A stretch of DNA of 64,000 nucleotides. Origin: Ipomoea triloba (lineage: Eukaryota > Streptophyta > Magnoliopsida > Solanales > Convolvulaceae). Below the pieces are notes generated by a model, which saw only the letters and a program-made list of their open reading frames with translations, was not told the origin of the DNA and did no database searches. Numbering within the stretch: the first letter of the stretch is position 1; every line of letters begins with the position of its first letter. Positions 11,329 to 22,278 of this stretch are shown in pieces. A program made the position numbers and the translations under genes. Location of the stretch: assembly GCF_003576645.1 (NCBI RefSeq), contig NC_044924.1, positions 19,258,912-19,322,911 on the forward strand, written 5' to 3'.

Positions 11329-13634
11329 CGAGACTTGCTTGGCGTGCTTCAAATGCAAAGAGAAGAAAGTCTCGAAACTAACACCGTCCAAGAGCCCGAA
11401 TTTAGAAATAGTAGTCCAACGAACTATGTCTTGAGTTGTAAAGACTTCTAATTTAGCAAAGGCCCAACCCATTCAAAAGCCCAATGGTACCTATTATCAC
11501 ATTAAAGGTCAGCCATTTTTTTAATCTTAATTTCGGCCAAAATTCACTGCTCAGAGTTTTGAAATTTGAGAAGTCAGCCATGTACGAAATCATTAGGATG
11601 AAGCCAACGTTCCATCTTAATCTGAAGCAACTTCCTCCTCCACTCCATCACATAATTAACCACACAATCGTAAACTGATAAGGATTAAATAACAAAATTA
11701 GAGTCCCAATACACTCAAACTCCCAGGATTTCAGCACTTTGCACCTATAAATAATTCCCAGCAGCTTACAATCTTTCACACCAGAAATTAGAGCAACCTG
11801 CCATTGATCTTCGTTCCAAGCTGCAACCTCTTTCAATTATACGGTAATTTTTTTTCAGAATGCACTATCTTCCTGAGTTTTTTTTTTTTTTTTACCGTAC
11901 CCATGTCTTTTCCTCTGCTTTCTGTGTGGCAATAGTTGATCCATTTTAGCTTTTCTATTCCTTTGCTCCATTACCCGCGGCGTGAGTACATATATAATAT
12001 ATATACATTCATGGTCCACGAGTCACTTTGCATGTGTCATGAATGTATGCATATAATATATACATATACGCTTAATGCTTCACATTGCCCAATGTATCTC
12101 ATTTGCCTTTCGTGTAGATGTGTACATAATATGTAGCTACCATAGCTTCATTCACTGCCCCTTTTCCTTCACTTGCGTGGTACATGTGAGCATATATAAG
12201 TATATAATATATATATATGTAATCCACTAAATTGTCACTAGTTCATAATCCATATATATTATATATATATGTTTGCTTTTGCCTTTTTCCTTTTCGTGGC
12301 AGTACATAGTATATACATATATATAATCCATGCTTTCCCCTTTTTTTTTTGGCGGCGGTATGCAGTGTATTTGACATACATATATAATTCACCTTTTTTT
12401 TTTTTTTTTTTGCTTTTTCACCCCATACTGTTGTGTGTATATAATATATGTATATGTATAGGTGGCCCACTGTTAATATATATATATATATATATATAAC
12501 CCATATATATGTTTGATTTATTTATGTTATTTACATGTTTGTTTTAGGTGTAGTGTGGATACGTACATAATATATATGAAAATAGGAGTACGTAAGTATA
12601 TATATAATGTATATATGTTTGCTTTTTTGTTGTTTTCTCACCCCCTGCTAGCTGTACATATATAATATATATATATACATATGTAATATATGGGTTACAT
12701 AAATAGATATATATATATATATATACTTGTTTGTTTTGTAGTAAGGGTATATATGATATGTGTACTGTGTAGCCCATATATACTACACATTTTTATACTT
12801 TGGAGTTTGGTCCAAGTGTATATGTATGCGTAATGCTCTCACTGTTTTCGTGTATGTATGTATATATATAATAATAAACATGGGCATAATTTGATTTGAA
12901 GAGTGGGGCTATATAATATAATATATATACATAACATTGTAGTGTAGGTATATATAATATATACATATACGTTTGTTTTTTTTTTTTGGTAGCAATTTAG
13001 CAATACGTAGTGTATATAGCATGAAGGGTTTTGTTTCGTTGTCTTCGCAGGTTACACAACATAGGGCCGAAACATACATACACGTGGATCACAATCACCA
13101 CATACGTAGTCCAGGTTTTTTTCCTCTTTTCATATGATGTGGGTATTTTGCTTGCTTTTTGTCTTTATTCACTGTCTCTTTTCCCTTTACTATTTACAAA
13201 ACTCTTTCCCTTTCATCTGCTTGGAGTGCGTGTTCACACGTATATACACATTCATAATATATGTAATGTGTATGGTGTATGGCATTTCTCTCCTTTTCAA
13301 TATTACGCATGTGGTGACCACGCATATATGTTTAATCCTTCACATGCATTTCCTTTGCCTTGCTTTTTTTTTTTACTTTTTCCTTATACTCCATCTGGTG
13401 TACCATTGCTTTATATATGCTATATATACTTGCTTCACCATGTAATGTGTGTACACGCATCATAATATATGATAGGTAGATATATGACCATATGTGTATG
13501 CTACAACATATATGAAGCTTCCCTTGAATATTTGTCGATTTCCTCTGAACCTTGAATTCTTCCCTTGCTTTATACATTGTTGACACCCCGGGCTTGGCTT
13601 CTTTGATTCATATACCCAGAACCATCTTTGAACA
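11329..13634. repeat. AT-rich quasi-tandem region of the Tat 3' side
   Basis: From about 11840 to 13530 the sequence is a patchwork of TATATAATATATATATG-type runs alternating with pyrimidine tracts (TTTGCTTTTTTTCC-like) and short GTACATA/GTATGC words, spaced very roughly 70-110 bp. No unit is exact. All ORFs here are low-complexity readings and not credible. Tat-lineage elements are known for hypervariable, repeat-bearing sequence upstream of the 3' LTR, and this fits. It would also be the upstream region of the plus-strand accessory gene. Confidence 0.65.
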
Positions 13635-14990
13635 ATGGTGGAAATTTGGGAATCGGTGGGAGCTGACAAGCAAAGGAAACTTAAAATATCGAAGGATGCG
13701 ACTAGGAAAAATAGCACGTCCTTCATCATCTACCCACGAATGACGCCAAGAACTCTTCCGGCCCCTACATTGCCATATCGAGTAGAAAACTGGACCGTTG
13801 ACGCTGAAGCCCAGTCGTCAAAGACATGGGTTCTACAAACCGGTCTACAACATGTGGACTACTCAAGCGCACTCCCAACCTTAGGGAGACGGATACTTGA
13901 GAGCAAGGCCTCATGGAATCTACACCCTAGCTTCAAGGGCGAGTTCAGCTTCACCAAGGGGTACTGGGAATGGACCGAGGTCATACTCAGCAGGCATCGT
14001 AACCTCTTGGAAGCCGTGACGATCTACGATGGCATATTTGCCTCTTTGTTCACATATGACCATTCAACACATATCATTCAGGCGTTTTGCGAAGCGTGGT
14101 GCCCCAAGACCAACTCATTACTTACTTCGGCCGGCGAGCTCTCGATCTCACTTTGGGACATCTATGTACTCTGCGGCCTACCAATATCTGACGACATTTA
14201 CGACGAACATGTCCCCAATGCTTTGGAATTGACAGGGTCAGATACTGATCATGGATTTACCCCTCAATGTTGCAAGTATCTGTTCCAAGCGTACAGTTAC
14301 CTTTACAATCGGCGTAAACGACCACGTGGTGTTCGCAATCAGCAAGATGAGGATCGCTCGCTTCATGTCAACGAGTGGATAGAATTCTGGAGTAGGAGGC
14401 CGCAAGTTTATGATAGGCCCATACTAAGTAAAAATGATAAGAGGAAGAGTCGTCCGAAGAACACCCAAAATCCAAGCGGCAAGATCCCTGCACTCAAGGG
14501 TTGGACCAAAGTGACTAGAGCGCCTTTCGTTGAGCTCGGAATTCCCCCTGAACTTGAAGAAGAGACCCACCTAGCGGCATATCTATGTTGTTGGTTGTGT
14601 GTGTTTGTACTCCCTATCAAAGCTACCCGACTTATTCGCTACACAACTTTCAAGATGGCAAGTTTGATGGCAACAGGCCAAAGGTTAAACCTCGCGATCC
14701 CTGTACTTGCGTCCATTTATGATGGACTGAATACCATATCTAATTCTGCCAACCCAGGGCAAGCTGATAGTCGCTTCTCCCTCCACTATGTGTATGGGTG
14801 GTTGTCATTTTATTACGATACCCATTTTGCAAACGATCTTGTGTCTGCTTCCCCACTAATGATCACTTACTCTGGGGAGGGTGGTGCAAGGCCTTATGGC
14901 CAAGCGGAAGCCCGTCGCAAGATCTTTAAGGCTAACGGTGTGAAATGGGCTTGCACAGGACGTCGTTTAACCAAAGATCTCAGCTTTATT

Positions 14991-15074
14991 GATGATGGGA
15001 AGGATGACCACACCGAGGATGATGAATACTTTGATGATGGGAAGGATGACCACACCGAGGATGATGAATACTTT
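14991..15074 (+). repeat. 42-bp tandem duplication in PMD gene (first block)
   Basis: GATGATGGGAAGGATGACC starts at 14991 and again at 15033. The result is two copies of a 14-residue acidic peptide (DDGKDDHTEDDEYF). Confidence 0.92.
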
Positions 15075-15110
15075 ATGTGCCTCCGCTCTAACTTCCTTAT
15101 ATTACGCTGG

Positions 15111-15245
15111 GCTAATTCATGTATTGCAGAGCCCTACACTCCTCATCGATTGGCTAATTCATGTATTGCAGAGCCCTACACTCCTCATCGATTTAGCCGA
15201 CAATGTATTGCAGAGCCCTACACTCCTCATCGATTTAGCCGACAG
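15111..15245 (+). repeat. 42-bp staircase duplication in PMD gene (second block)
   Basis: GCTAATTCATG recurs at 15111 and 15153, and TGTATTGCAGAGCC at 15162 and 15204, always 42 bp apart. Each copy is shifted downstream relative to the previous one. The core peptide is CIAEPYTPHR. Confidence 0.92.
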
Positions 15246-15266
15246 TTTGGCTATTATCAGGATGGC

Positions 15267-15350
15267 AGCCCTGGCATATTGGGCAGGGATGAACGCGAAG
15301 TCACACTTAGCCCTGGCATATTGGGCAGGGATGAACGCGAAGTCACACTT
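15267..15350 (+). repeat. 42-bp tandem duplication in PMD gene (third block)
   Basis: AGCCCTGGCATATTGGGCAG starts at 15267 and 15309, giving two copies of SPGILGRDEREVTL. Confidence 0.92.
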
Positions 15351-15584
15351 ACGGAGGGTTTCCAACGCTGGCGTCACTTTACACTTAGGGGCTCAGGATC
15401 GCGAGTAACTTTTCCCACAGCCCGAGTTACGATGAAAAAACATTTCTCACAAAGTTATAAGGATTGGTGGACCCAAGTCCATGGGGACTATCTTGAGCGC
15501 AACATTAAGGGCTTAGTTCCTACATATCTCGCCGACATGCAACAAGAGGCCGGTACCAGCAAGAAAGGAAAACGCCCAGTCCAA

Positions 15585-15752
15585 GAAGGTGAATTAACAC
15601 CCATGAAGAGAAAGAAAGACATCGCCTCAAAACAGATAGTTGATGCGGCACCGGTCCCAAGTGGCGAAGAAGGTGAATCAATACCCACGAAGAGAAAGAA
15701 GGACATTGCCTCAAAACAGATAGTTGATGTGGCACCGGTCCTAAGTGGCGAA
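15585..15752 (+). repeat. 84-bp (2 x 42) diverged tandem duplication in PMD gene
   Basis: Units start at 15585 and 15669 (28 residues each) with core KRKKDIASKQIVD. Unlike the exact 42-bp blocks, the copies differ at several bases, so this one is likely an older, real duplication. Confidence 0.8.
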
Positions 15753-15824
15753 GAAAGTAGTGACAAAGATCGCAATTTTAAACGGGATCGGAAAAGGAAT
15801 CGGCGTTCACCTTCCCCAGTAAAG

Positions 15825-15931
15825 GTAAATAACACATTCCTTCATCAAATATCCTTGGCACATTTTCGCCAGTATCTAATTTGCTCCTTCTTCTTCCTTT
15901 TTGTTTTTTTTTTTCTTTTTTTTTTTGCCAG
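15825..15931 (+). other. intron of the PMD gene
   Basis: The donor AAAG|GTAAAT follows codon 15822-15824. The acceptor is a T-rich tract ending TTGCCAG|GAC at 15931. Removing 107 bp joins two ORFs in phase 0. The tract of T residues is typical of plant introns. Confidence 0.82.
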
Positions 15932-16192
15932 GACAATGTAGAAATGCCTGTTAGCGGGGAGGCTGAGTCATCAAACAAGAAGATGACTGGAAGCGACGTC
16001 GGGGAGAATGAATACTCCAATAATGCTCTAGTACAGGGTTCACTCGGGTCACGGGGTTCCCACGGTGAGTCACATCCGGATCAAATAGATATGCCAGAGG
16101 TCTCTATCTTTGATGGCAAAGACTTTGTATTGGAACAGTTTAAGGTCGCTGTTATGAATGTCTGGGACAAGCTCCGTGGAATGTTGGAGGAA

Positions 16193-16276
16193 ACTCCCGT
16201 AGAACATATTTCTTCCTTACAGGAGAGCTTCAACACTCCCGTAGAACATATTTCTTCCTTACAGGAGAGCTTCAAC
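16193..16276 (+). repeat. 42-bp tandem duplication in PMD gene exon 2
   Basis: ACTCCCGTAGAACATATTTC starts at 16193 and 16235, duplicating the peptide TPVEHISSLQESFN. Confidence 0.92.
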
Positions 16277-16773
16277 TGTGCGTTTGCCAGTTTGCATAAG
16301 CTGGACCTAGACACGCCACTGGAGACGAGAGTGAATGACGTCTTTGAAAGGCTCGCAAGTTTGATGAATTAAGGTCCACGATCTCCGAGAAAATGTCGAG
16401 CGAGTCTCAGGGGGTGTCGTTGTCTACTGCAAAGGATGAACTCAAGAATGCCCAAGATAAGGTCACGCGACTTAAGGAAGATATATTAAACCAACATAAG
16501 TCGTTTAAAGCCGCGCAAGATAGAGAAGCGGAACTGGAGCAAGAGTTGAAGTTAGCTCGTGCTACGAGGGAGAATTGGGACACCTCGATTGCCAAGACTA
16601 CAGAAGATCTGGGCAATGCCAAGACTGCAGTGTCGGAGGGTAAAGCAGAGGTAACTCGTATTCAGGAACTGGCTGTATTGACGTCAGAAAATGCAAAGAA
16701 ACTGAAGAAAGCGAAAGGGGACTTGGAGGTCAACAAGAATGACATGCTTAACTTCAGGCTTTTCGTTGACTGA

Positions 16774-17206
16774 TGTATTTTTCTTTAGTTTCTCTTTGTA
16801 AGACTTCCGTTGTTTCTTTTCTTCCGCCTCTTGAAAATTCAAGGCTTTTCATTGCAAGCTTTTCTTTTGACAATCATGTATCTCATCTTGATCTAATGAA
16901 TGATTGTTTTGACGAATCACTCTTGGAACATGAATTGGATTTATTTTTGTTATGACTGAACTTAGATAATTTAATTTCTAAGCTGCCTACGTACTCCTAT
17001 GAAGGAGATCAAGTCAAACGTAGTTCAGATGATTTTTTTTTAATATGTAAAGTCGTTCACAGTTTTAACTTGTGCGGGCCAGGAGCGCCTATGATTTGGG
17101 CCCACCCATAGACAAAGCGAGATGCCTTAGCAATTTAACCACGTGCTGCATTTTTGGTGGATGAGTCATTCATTAACTTTCCATGACTCGCGTCGATACC
17201 ATGGAT
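16774..17206. other. spacer between PMD gene end and integrase end
   Basis: This is the convergent 3' region shared by two opposed genes. No ORF is supported. It contains CTGCCTACGTACTCC and GGAGATCAAGTCAAACGTAG, a pair of inverted TACGT-containing words, and a T-run at about 17033. Confidence 0.5.
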
Positions 17207-18442
17207 CTAAGGGTAGTAGAGCTTCAGGAATCTCCCATTAATTGGACCGACTCTCAGACCATCTTCGCTGATTAACTTGTAAGCTCCACTAGTGTACACC
17301 TCTTGAACCACGTAGGGACCATCCCACTTTGGAGTGAACTTGTGACCCGTTTTTCGTGTGACAATGATAGGCCTTCGAACAGCTAGGACCTTGTCACCAA
17401 TTTGAAAGGAACGTGTCCTCACTCTTTTGTTAAAAGCTCTTGACATGCGAGCTTGATAACATTCTAAGCTCTGTTGAGCTTGTAGTCGCTTTTCATCCAA
17501 GGCTTCTAATTCAGCCAAGCGAAACTTAGCATTTTTTTCGTCAGTAAGACCCTCTTGTATGGCCAACCTTAGAGAAGGTATTTGGCGCTCTAGAGGCAAG
17601 ACTGCTTCCACACCATACACCAAAGAATATGGGGTGTTTTGAGTAGGTGTGCGGTATGTGGTTCTATACGCCCACAGAGCTTCTTCCATTCTGTCATGCC
17701 AGTCACGTTTTGACTTTGAGACCACTTTCTTTAACAGATTGCATAAGGTCTTGTTAAAAGCCTCAGCAAGCCCATTTGCAGCTGCATAATAAGCTGAAGA
17801 GTTTCGCTGCTGAAAGTCAAAAAGCTTGCAAATCTTATCCATTAATTTATTGTCAAAGGGTTTCCCGTTATCAGTTAAGATATATCGCGGGATGCCGAAT
17901 CGATAGATGATATAGACACGGAGGAAGTCTGCAACATTTTCCTTTTTCACCTCCTTTAACGCTACGGCTTCTGCCCACTTTGAAAAGTAGTCAGTGGCGG
18001 CTAATATATATGCGTGCCCTACAGATGACTTGGGCGTAATCGGGCCAACCACATCGAGTCCCCAAGCATCAAAAGGCCAAGATGCAACTGTTGGGTGTAG
18101 AGGTTCTGGTGGCTGATGGATAAAGTTTGCATGAAATTGACAAGCTTGGCATCTTCGAGCATAGTCTATGCAATCCTTTACCATTGTGGGCCAATAGTAA
18201 GCCATTCGTTTAATGTGGAAGTGCAACTTAGGGCCAGACTGATGCGCACCACAGACCCCAGAATGAGCCTCCTGCATAGCTTGTAACGCCTCCTCTTCTC
18301 CCAGACATCGAAGCCAGACTCCATCAAATGAACGACGATAGAGAGTTTCATTATAGTAGATGAAGCGAGGAGCTCGGCGCCTTATATCCACCCTCTTACG
18401 AGGATCTTCTGGTAACCTCCCATCGGTGAAGTAATCAATCAA
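17207..18442 (-). pseudogene. Tat integrase
   Basis: A 411-residue open stretch. The zinc-binding HHCC motif is H60, H67, C98, C101. The catalytic core triad is D130 (WGLDVVGP), D191 (ILTDNGKPF) and E227 (NGLAEAFNKTL), with 35 residues between the last two as in retroviral-type integrases. The C-terminal part (GDKVLAVRR, GPYVVQEV, GRFLKLYYP) is the GPY/F-type DNA-binding module. All catalytic residues are intact. It is the same frame as the upstream RT/RNase H stretch, separated by one stop at 18452-18454 that looks like Trp TGG changed to TAG. The product is the C-terminal part of the pol polyprotein and inserts the cDNA. Confidence 0.9.
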
Positions 18443-18953
18443 TGATTGTCTCTAGTCATCTTGACCAATGTCATACACGGAAGCAGTAAGGAGTTCAACA
18501 GTTTCATCTACTGAGCCATCTTCATTGAAGATAGGGGGAACTACCCACTTTTGACATACTTGTATACGGGCTGTAGGATGAGCAATAGTTGAAGCCAATG
18601 CGGCTAAGGCGTCAACTTGCTTATTCTCTTTTCTCGGTACATGTTCAATTGTGACGTCACCCAACCATTGTATGAGTACCTTTGCATAGTTGTTGTACGG
18701 GACTAACTCTGCTTTCCTTACTTCGTATAGCCCCACCACTTGGTTGACGACCAACTTTGAATCTCCATAAATGTTGATTCTCAGTTGTTTCATGTCAACC
18801 GCTATCTCTAGTCCTAGTATCAATGCTTGATACTCAGCAACATTGTTTGAACATTGCTCCGTCAAGGTGAATGAATATGGTAACACTTCACCTTCCAGAG
18901 TGACGAAGACGATCCCAGCTCCTGCCCCTCCTCTGTGTGCAGCTCCATCAAAG

Positions 18954-19148
18954 TACATCTTCCATGGGGGTAGGACTTCAATAATAAGTACATCGTACAT
19001 CTTCCATGGGGGTAGGACTTCAATAATAAGTACATCTTCATCAGGCAGGTCGGGTAGGACTTCAATAATAAGTACATCTTCATCAGGCAGGTCATCGGAT
19101 AACTCCATAATAAGTACATCTTCATCAGGCAGGTCATCGGATAACTCC
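18954..19148 (-). repeat. 42-bp staircase duplications before the second RNase H
   Basis: TACATCTTCC starts at 18954 and 18996, GGTAGGACTTC at 19011 and 19053, TAAGTACATC at 19027, 19069 and 19111, and CAGGCAGGTCATCGG at 19084 and 19126: all steps are 42 bp. The peptide slides from ELSDDLPDEDVLI through DLPDEDVLIIEVLP to DVLIIEVLPPWKMY. Confidence 0.93.
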
Positions 19149-19212
19149 CATTCAGCTGGTATTGGGTGATCTGCTAAGAAATCAGCTAAAGCTTGCCCCT
19201 TGACAGACTTTT

Positions 19213-19342
19213 GTGGCACATAGATGATTTCAAACTGTTGAAATAATAAGTACCGTGGCACATAGATGATTTCAAACTGTTGAAATAATAAGTACCACCT
19301 TGCAAGGATGATTTCAAACTGTTGAAATAATAAGTACCACCT
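19213..19342 (-). repeat. 42-bp staircase duplications after the first RNase H
   Basis: GATGATTTCAAAC recurs at 19223, 19265 and 19307; GTGGCACATAG at 19213 and 19255. The peptide LARWYLLFQQFEII is repeated with a sliding boundary, 14 residues per step. Confidence 0.93.
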
Positions 19343-20136
19343 TGCAAGGTGGTCGGAGAGAACGACCTTCGCCATAACAAACTTTACTAGGTTCGCCTTC
19401 GACACAAGTTGAATAATATGAGCTTCAAAGTAGTGCTTGAGTTTTTTAATGGCGAACACTAATGCCAAACATAGCTTCTCGATTGGGGAGTACTTTAACT
19501 CATTCGGGGTCATCATCCTACTGAGATAGTAGAGGGCATTCTCTTTCCCGTTGTCATTTTCTTGAGCAAGCAGGGCACCCACAGAGCTTTCTTGGGCAGA
19601 GATATAAAGGATTAGTGGGCGACCGTGAATAGGAGCGGTCAACACGGGCGGCTTCATCAAGTATGACTTGATACTTTCAAATGCATTCCTGCACGCCTCA
19701 TCCAATATGAACGGGATGCCTTTCTTCATTAGCCGATTGAAGGGTTGACATCTTCCTGCTAGGTTTGATATGAACCTTCGAATGTATGCTAACTTCCCTT
19801 GTAAACTCTTAAGCTCATGAAGGTTTCGTGGTTCGGGCATCTTCATTATAGCATCGATCTTAGGTTGCTCAATCTCAATGCCCCTGTGTCGAACAGTGAA
19901 CCCAAGGAACTTTCCAGCAACAACCCCAAAGGCACATTTCAAGGGGTTCATTTTGAGTTGAAATTTTCGCAGGCGATCAAAAACTTTTCTTAGATGCCCC
20001 AAGTGATCAGCGCTATGTTTTGACTTCACAACCAAGTCATCAACGTAGCATTCTACCATTTTATAAAGCATGTCATCAAATATAGTCTGCATGGCCCTTT
20101 GGTATGTAGCCCCTGCGTTTTTCAAACCAAAGGGCA

Positions 20137-22275
20137 TCACTTTGTAACAATAGATGCCTTTGGCGTTCGAAACGCCGTCAACTCCTCATCTTCCGACGCC
20201 ATGCGAATTTGATTGTAACCGAAGGAGCCATCCATGAATGACATGATTTCATGTCCAGTTACGGCATCTATCATCAACTCCGTGATGGGGAGTGGGAAGT
20301 CATCTTTCGGGCAAGCAACATTAAGGTCCCGAAAGTCCACACATACACGGATTTGGCCGTTCTTCTTGCGCACAGGCACAATGCTAGATATCCAAGTTGG
20401 ATATTTCACTTCGCGGATGAACCCAGCTTCTATGAGCTTGTTGACTTCTCCTTCAATTGACGGAATAAGTTCAGTGCGAAAGCGTCGTTGAGCTAGCTTG
20501 ACTGGATAGCACGCTTTTTTCACTGCCAGGCGGTGTACTGCCACCTTTGGGTCTAACCCTGGCATCTCCTTGTACGTCCATGCGAAGACATCAATGTACT
20601 TCTTCAATAACGTGACATAGATTTCTTCATCTTCATTAGAAAAGAGTGTGCTAATGAAGATAGGCCGAGGATTCTCAGGAGTTCCTAGGTCCACCTCCTT
20701 TAATTCATCTATTGCAGCTCGTACCCCTTCCTCTAACTCGTGGGGTGCTTCTTCTGCATCTTCTCCCTCAATCGAGGTCTCATCACATAGAGTGATGTGG
20801 AAAGACGATGCCTCCTCGCCTTGAGGTAGTACTACATCATCACTCGAGCCAACGCTTTCCTCATTCTCCCCTTTCTGTACACGAGTGTGTACAATGGTCC
20901 TAGGTTGGACTTTCAGCACTTCTCCGCATGAAATATGAATATTTGTCTCTCGTCTCATACGAGAAGGAATCATACTTCGAGGCCTTTTAAAAGGTTCCGC
21001 TTCACCAGGGTGACCTGCATTGTTTTTCACATCTTGGATAACTCCAAGTCGATCATGGATTGACTTTCTTTTGGGGGCTTTAGGGTTTGGCCCTAATCTA
21101 TCAAAGACTGAGCGCTGAGACTCCATTTTCCCCACTCTTTTGAAGACTGACTTCTTTTTGCCATTGGCAGGAGCGAGTTGTGGATCATACTCACTTTCAT
21201 CTGTAGATATACAATTGCTTGCAGCTCTGTTTATAAAAATTCGCACAGGTTTAGGAGGGATATAACCCAACCCTTTGCGCGCATGAGGTTCTTGTTGATT
21301 TGCTTTGCCTTTACCACCGGCTTCGGGGATTAGCGCTCCCAACTTCCGAGGCTCGTTGGGGTTATAGCCAGCTTTGGCTAGAAGCTTATAAGCGTTAGGG
21401 TCAAAACCCCCAGTACGCTTGGTGGGCAGGACTTGGTCCGCTTCATCTATTTTAAGTGTGTCAATTCTTGCAAGCGGGAAGATGAGCTTTGTAGTGTGTT
21501 GATCCACTTCCACAACTTCCTTTCCCTTTGACTTTAGTTGGGAATGCGGGTTGTCATTTCTTTTCTGGGCATCTTCCACAAAGACCTGTTTCCTTATGTA
21601 GAACTTTGCATCCGCAAAGTAAGACTCAGCCTCTGCGAACGGGCTTTCATCGGCGACTACCTTTTCAATCACACCGTTCTTTTCATACATAAAGCATTGA
21701 TGCCAAGACGAGGGAACCACCCCATTTTCATGTATCCAAGGCCTTCCGAGTAACAAGTTGTAAGATGTCCTCGCCTCTATGACATGGCAGACAACACTAG
21801 AACTTAGGCCCCCAACCTTTAAATCAAGGTTGATGATGCTGATTGCTCTTTGCCCTCCTTGGTTAAAGCCTTCTATCATTAAACGGCTTTGGGCGAGCTC
21901 ATCTGAAGATCCACCAAGGTTTTTTAGGGCTCGGAGGGATAAGATGTTGACAGCTGAGCCTTGATCAACTAGAATTCTTTTGAGCTTTTGCCCCCGTGTG
22001 TAGCCTTCGACAAACAGTGGGCGATTGTGTGGCGCACCTCCAAGTAACAAGTCTTCATCCTTGAAGGTAATTTCTGCGGAGTAGGAAGCAGCCCTATGCA
22101 TTTGCACTTCCTCATCTTCGGTGTGTTTAGGAGATGAACATTCTCCTGCATCCACTTGCTTATCATTAGTATTTAGGCAGGAGCTGATATTGCCTGCCCC
22201 TTGAAGATTAAATCCCTTTGGCATATATTGAGCCAAAGAAACTGGTGCTCGTGGCTGCTTGACATGCCGCTTCAT
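20137..22275 (-). pseudogene. Tat protease and N-terminal half of reverse transcriptase
   Basis: A 712-residue stretch. A retropepsin-like protease with active-site ILVDQGSAVNIL (near residue 105) and NLLLGRPWIH is followed by a long linker and the RT fingers/palm (GFIREVKYPTWISSIVPVRK, RVCVDFRDLNVACPKDDFPLP, MSFMDGSFGYNQI). It breaks at AFRTPK, where one base is missing; the RT continues in another frame in the next entry. Its frame is the same as gag, and only a stop and one codon lie between the end of gag and the first Met here, so gag and pol may have been a single frame punctuated by a stop. Confidence 0.9.
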
Positions 22276-22278
22276 TTT

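Larger units (their letters stand above)
13635..16773 (+). pseudogene. Plant mobile domain (PMD) accessory gene of the Tat element, antisense to gag-pol
   Basis: The plus-strand ORF begins at Met 13635. Residues about 95-200 carry the plant mobile domain signature (SLFTYDHSTHIIQAFCEAWC, ELSISLWDIYVLCGLPI); the domain continues to about residue 600 (GWLSFYYDTHFAND, FPTARVTMKKHF). A basic KRKKDIASK region follows. A GT-AG intron (15825-15931, phase 0) joins in frame to a second exon ending at 16372. One base shift near 16350 separates this from a downstream coiled-coil frame (16393-16773), so the C-terminus is frameshifted. PMD proteins occur in host genes (MAIN/MAIL family) and in TEs. Here it lies inside the LTRs, convergent with integrase 433 bp away, so it is element-borne. 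Five blocks of 42- or 84-bp duplications interrupt it. Confidence 0.82.
18452..20140 (-). pseudogene. Tat reverse transcriptase C-terminal half and two RNase H domains
   Basis: Begins inside the RT palm (MPFGLKNAGATYQRAM) with catalytic YVDD at residues 32-35. The connection and first RNase H follow (PLILYISAQESSVGALLAQ, SPIEKLCLALVFAIKKL). A second, plant-Tat-type RNase H starts near residue 395 (KMYFDGAAHRGGAGAGIVF, VAEYQALILGLEIA, IYGDSKLVV). Between the two RNase H domains are two clusters of 42-bp staircase duplications that lengthen the linker. It is separated from the upstream RT part by a one-base loss near 20160. Confidence 0.9.

Noticed and set aside
11936..13465. Numerous ORFs in the AT-rich region before the PMD gene
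   Set aside because: They consist of Tyr/Ile/Phe runs from TATATA and T-tracts and appear on both strands.
13635..16773. PMD gene as an ordinary host gene
   Set aside because: It lies between the integrase and the 3' LTR of a retrotransposon with matching target duplications, so it is part of the element.
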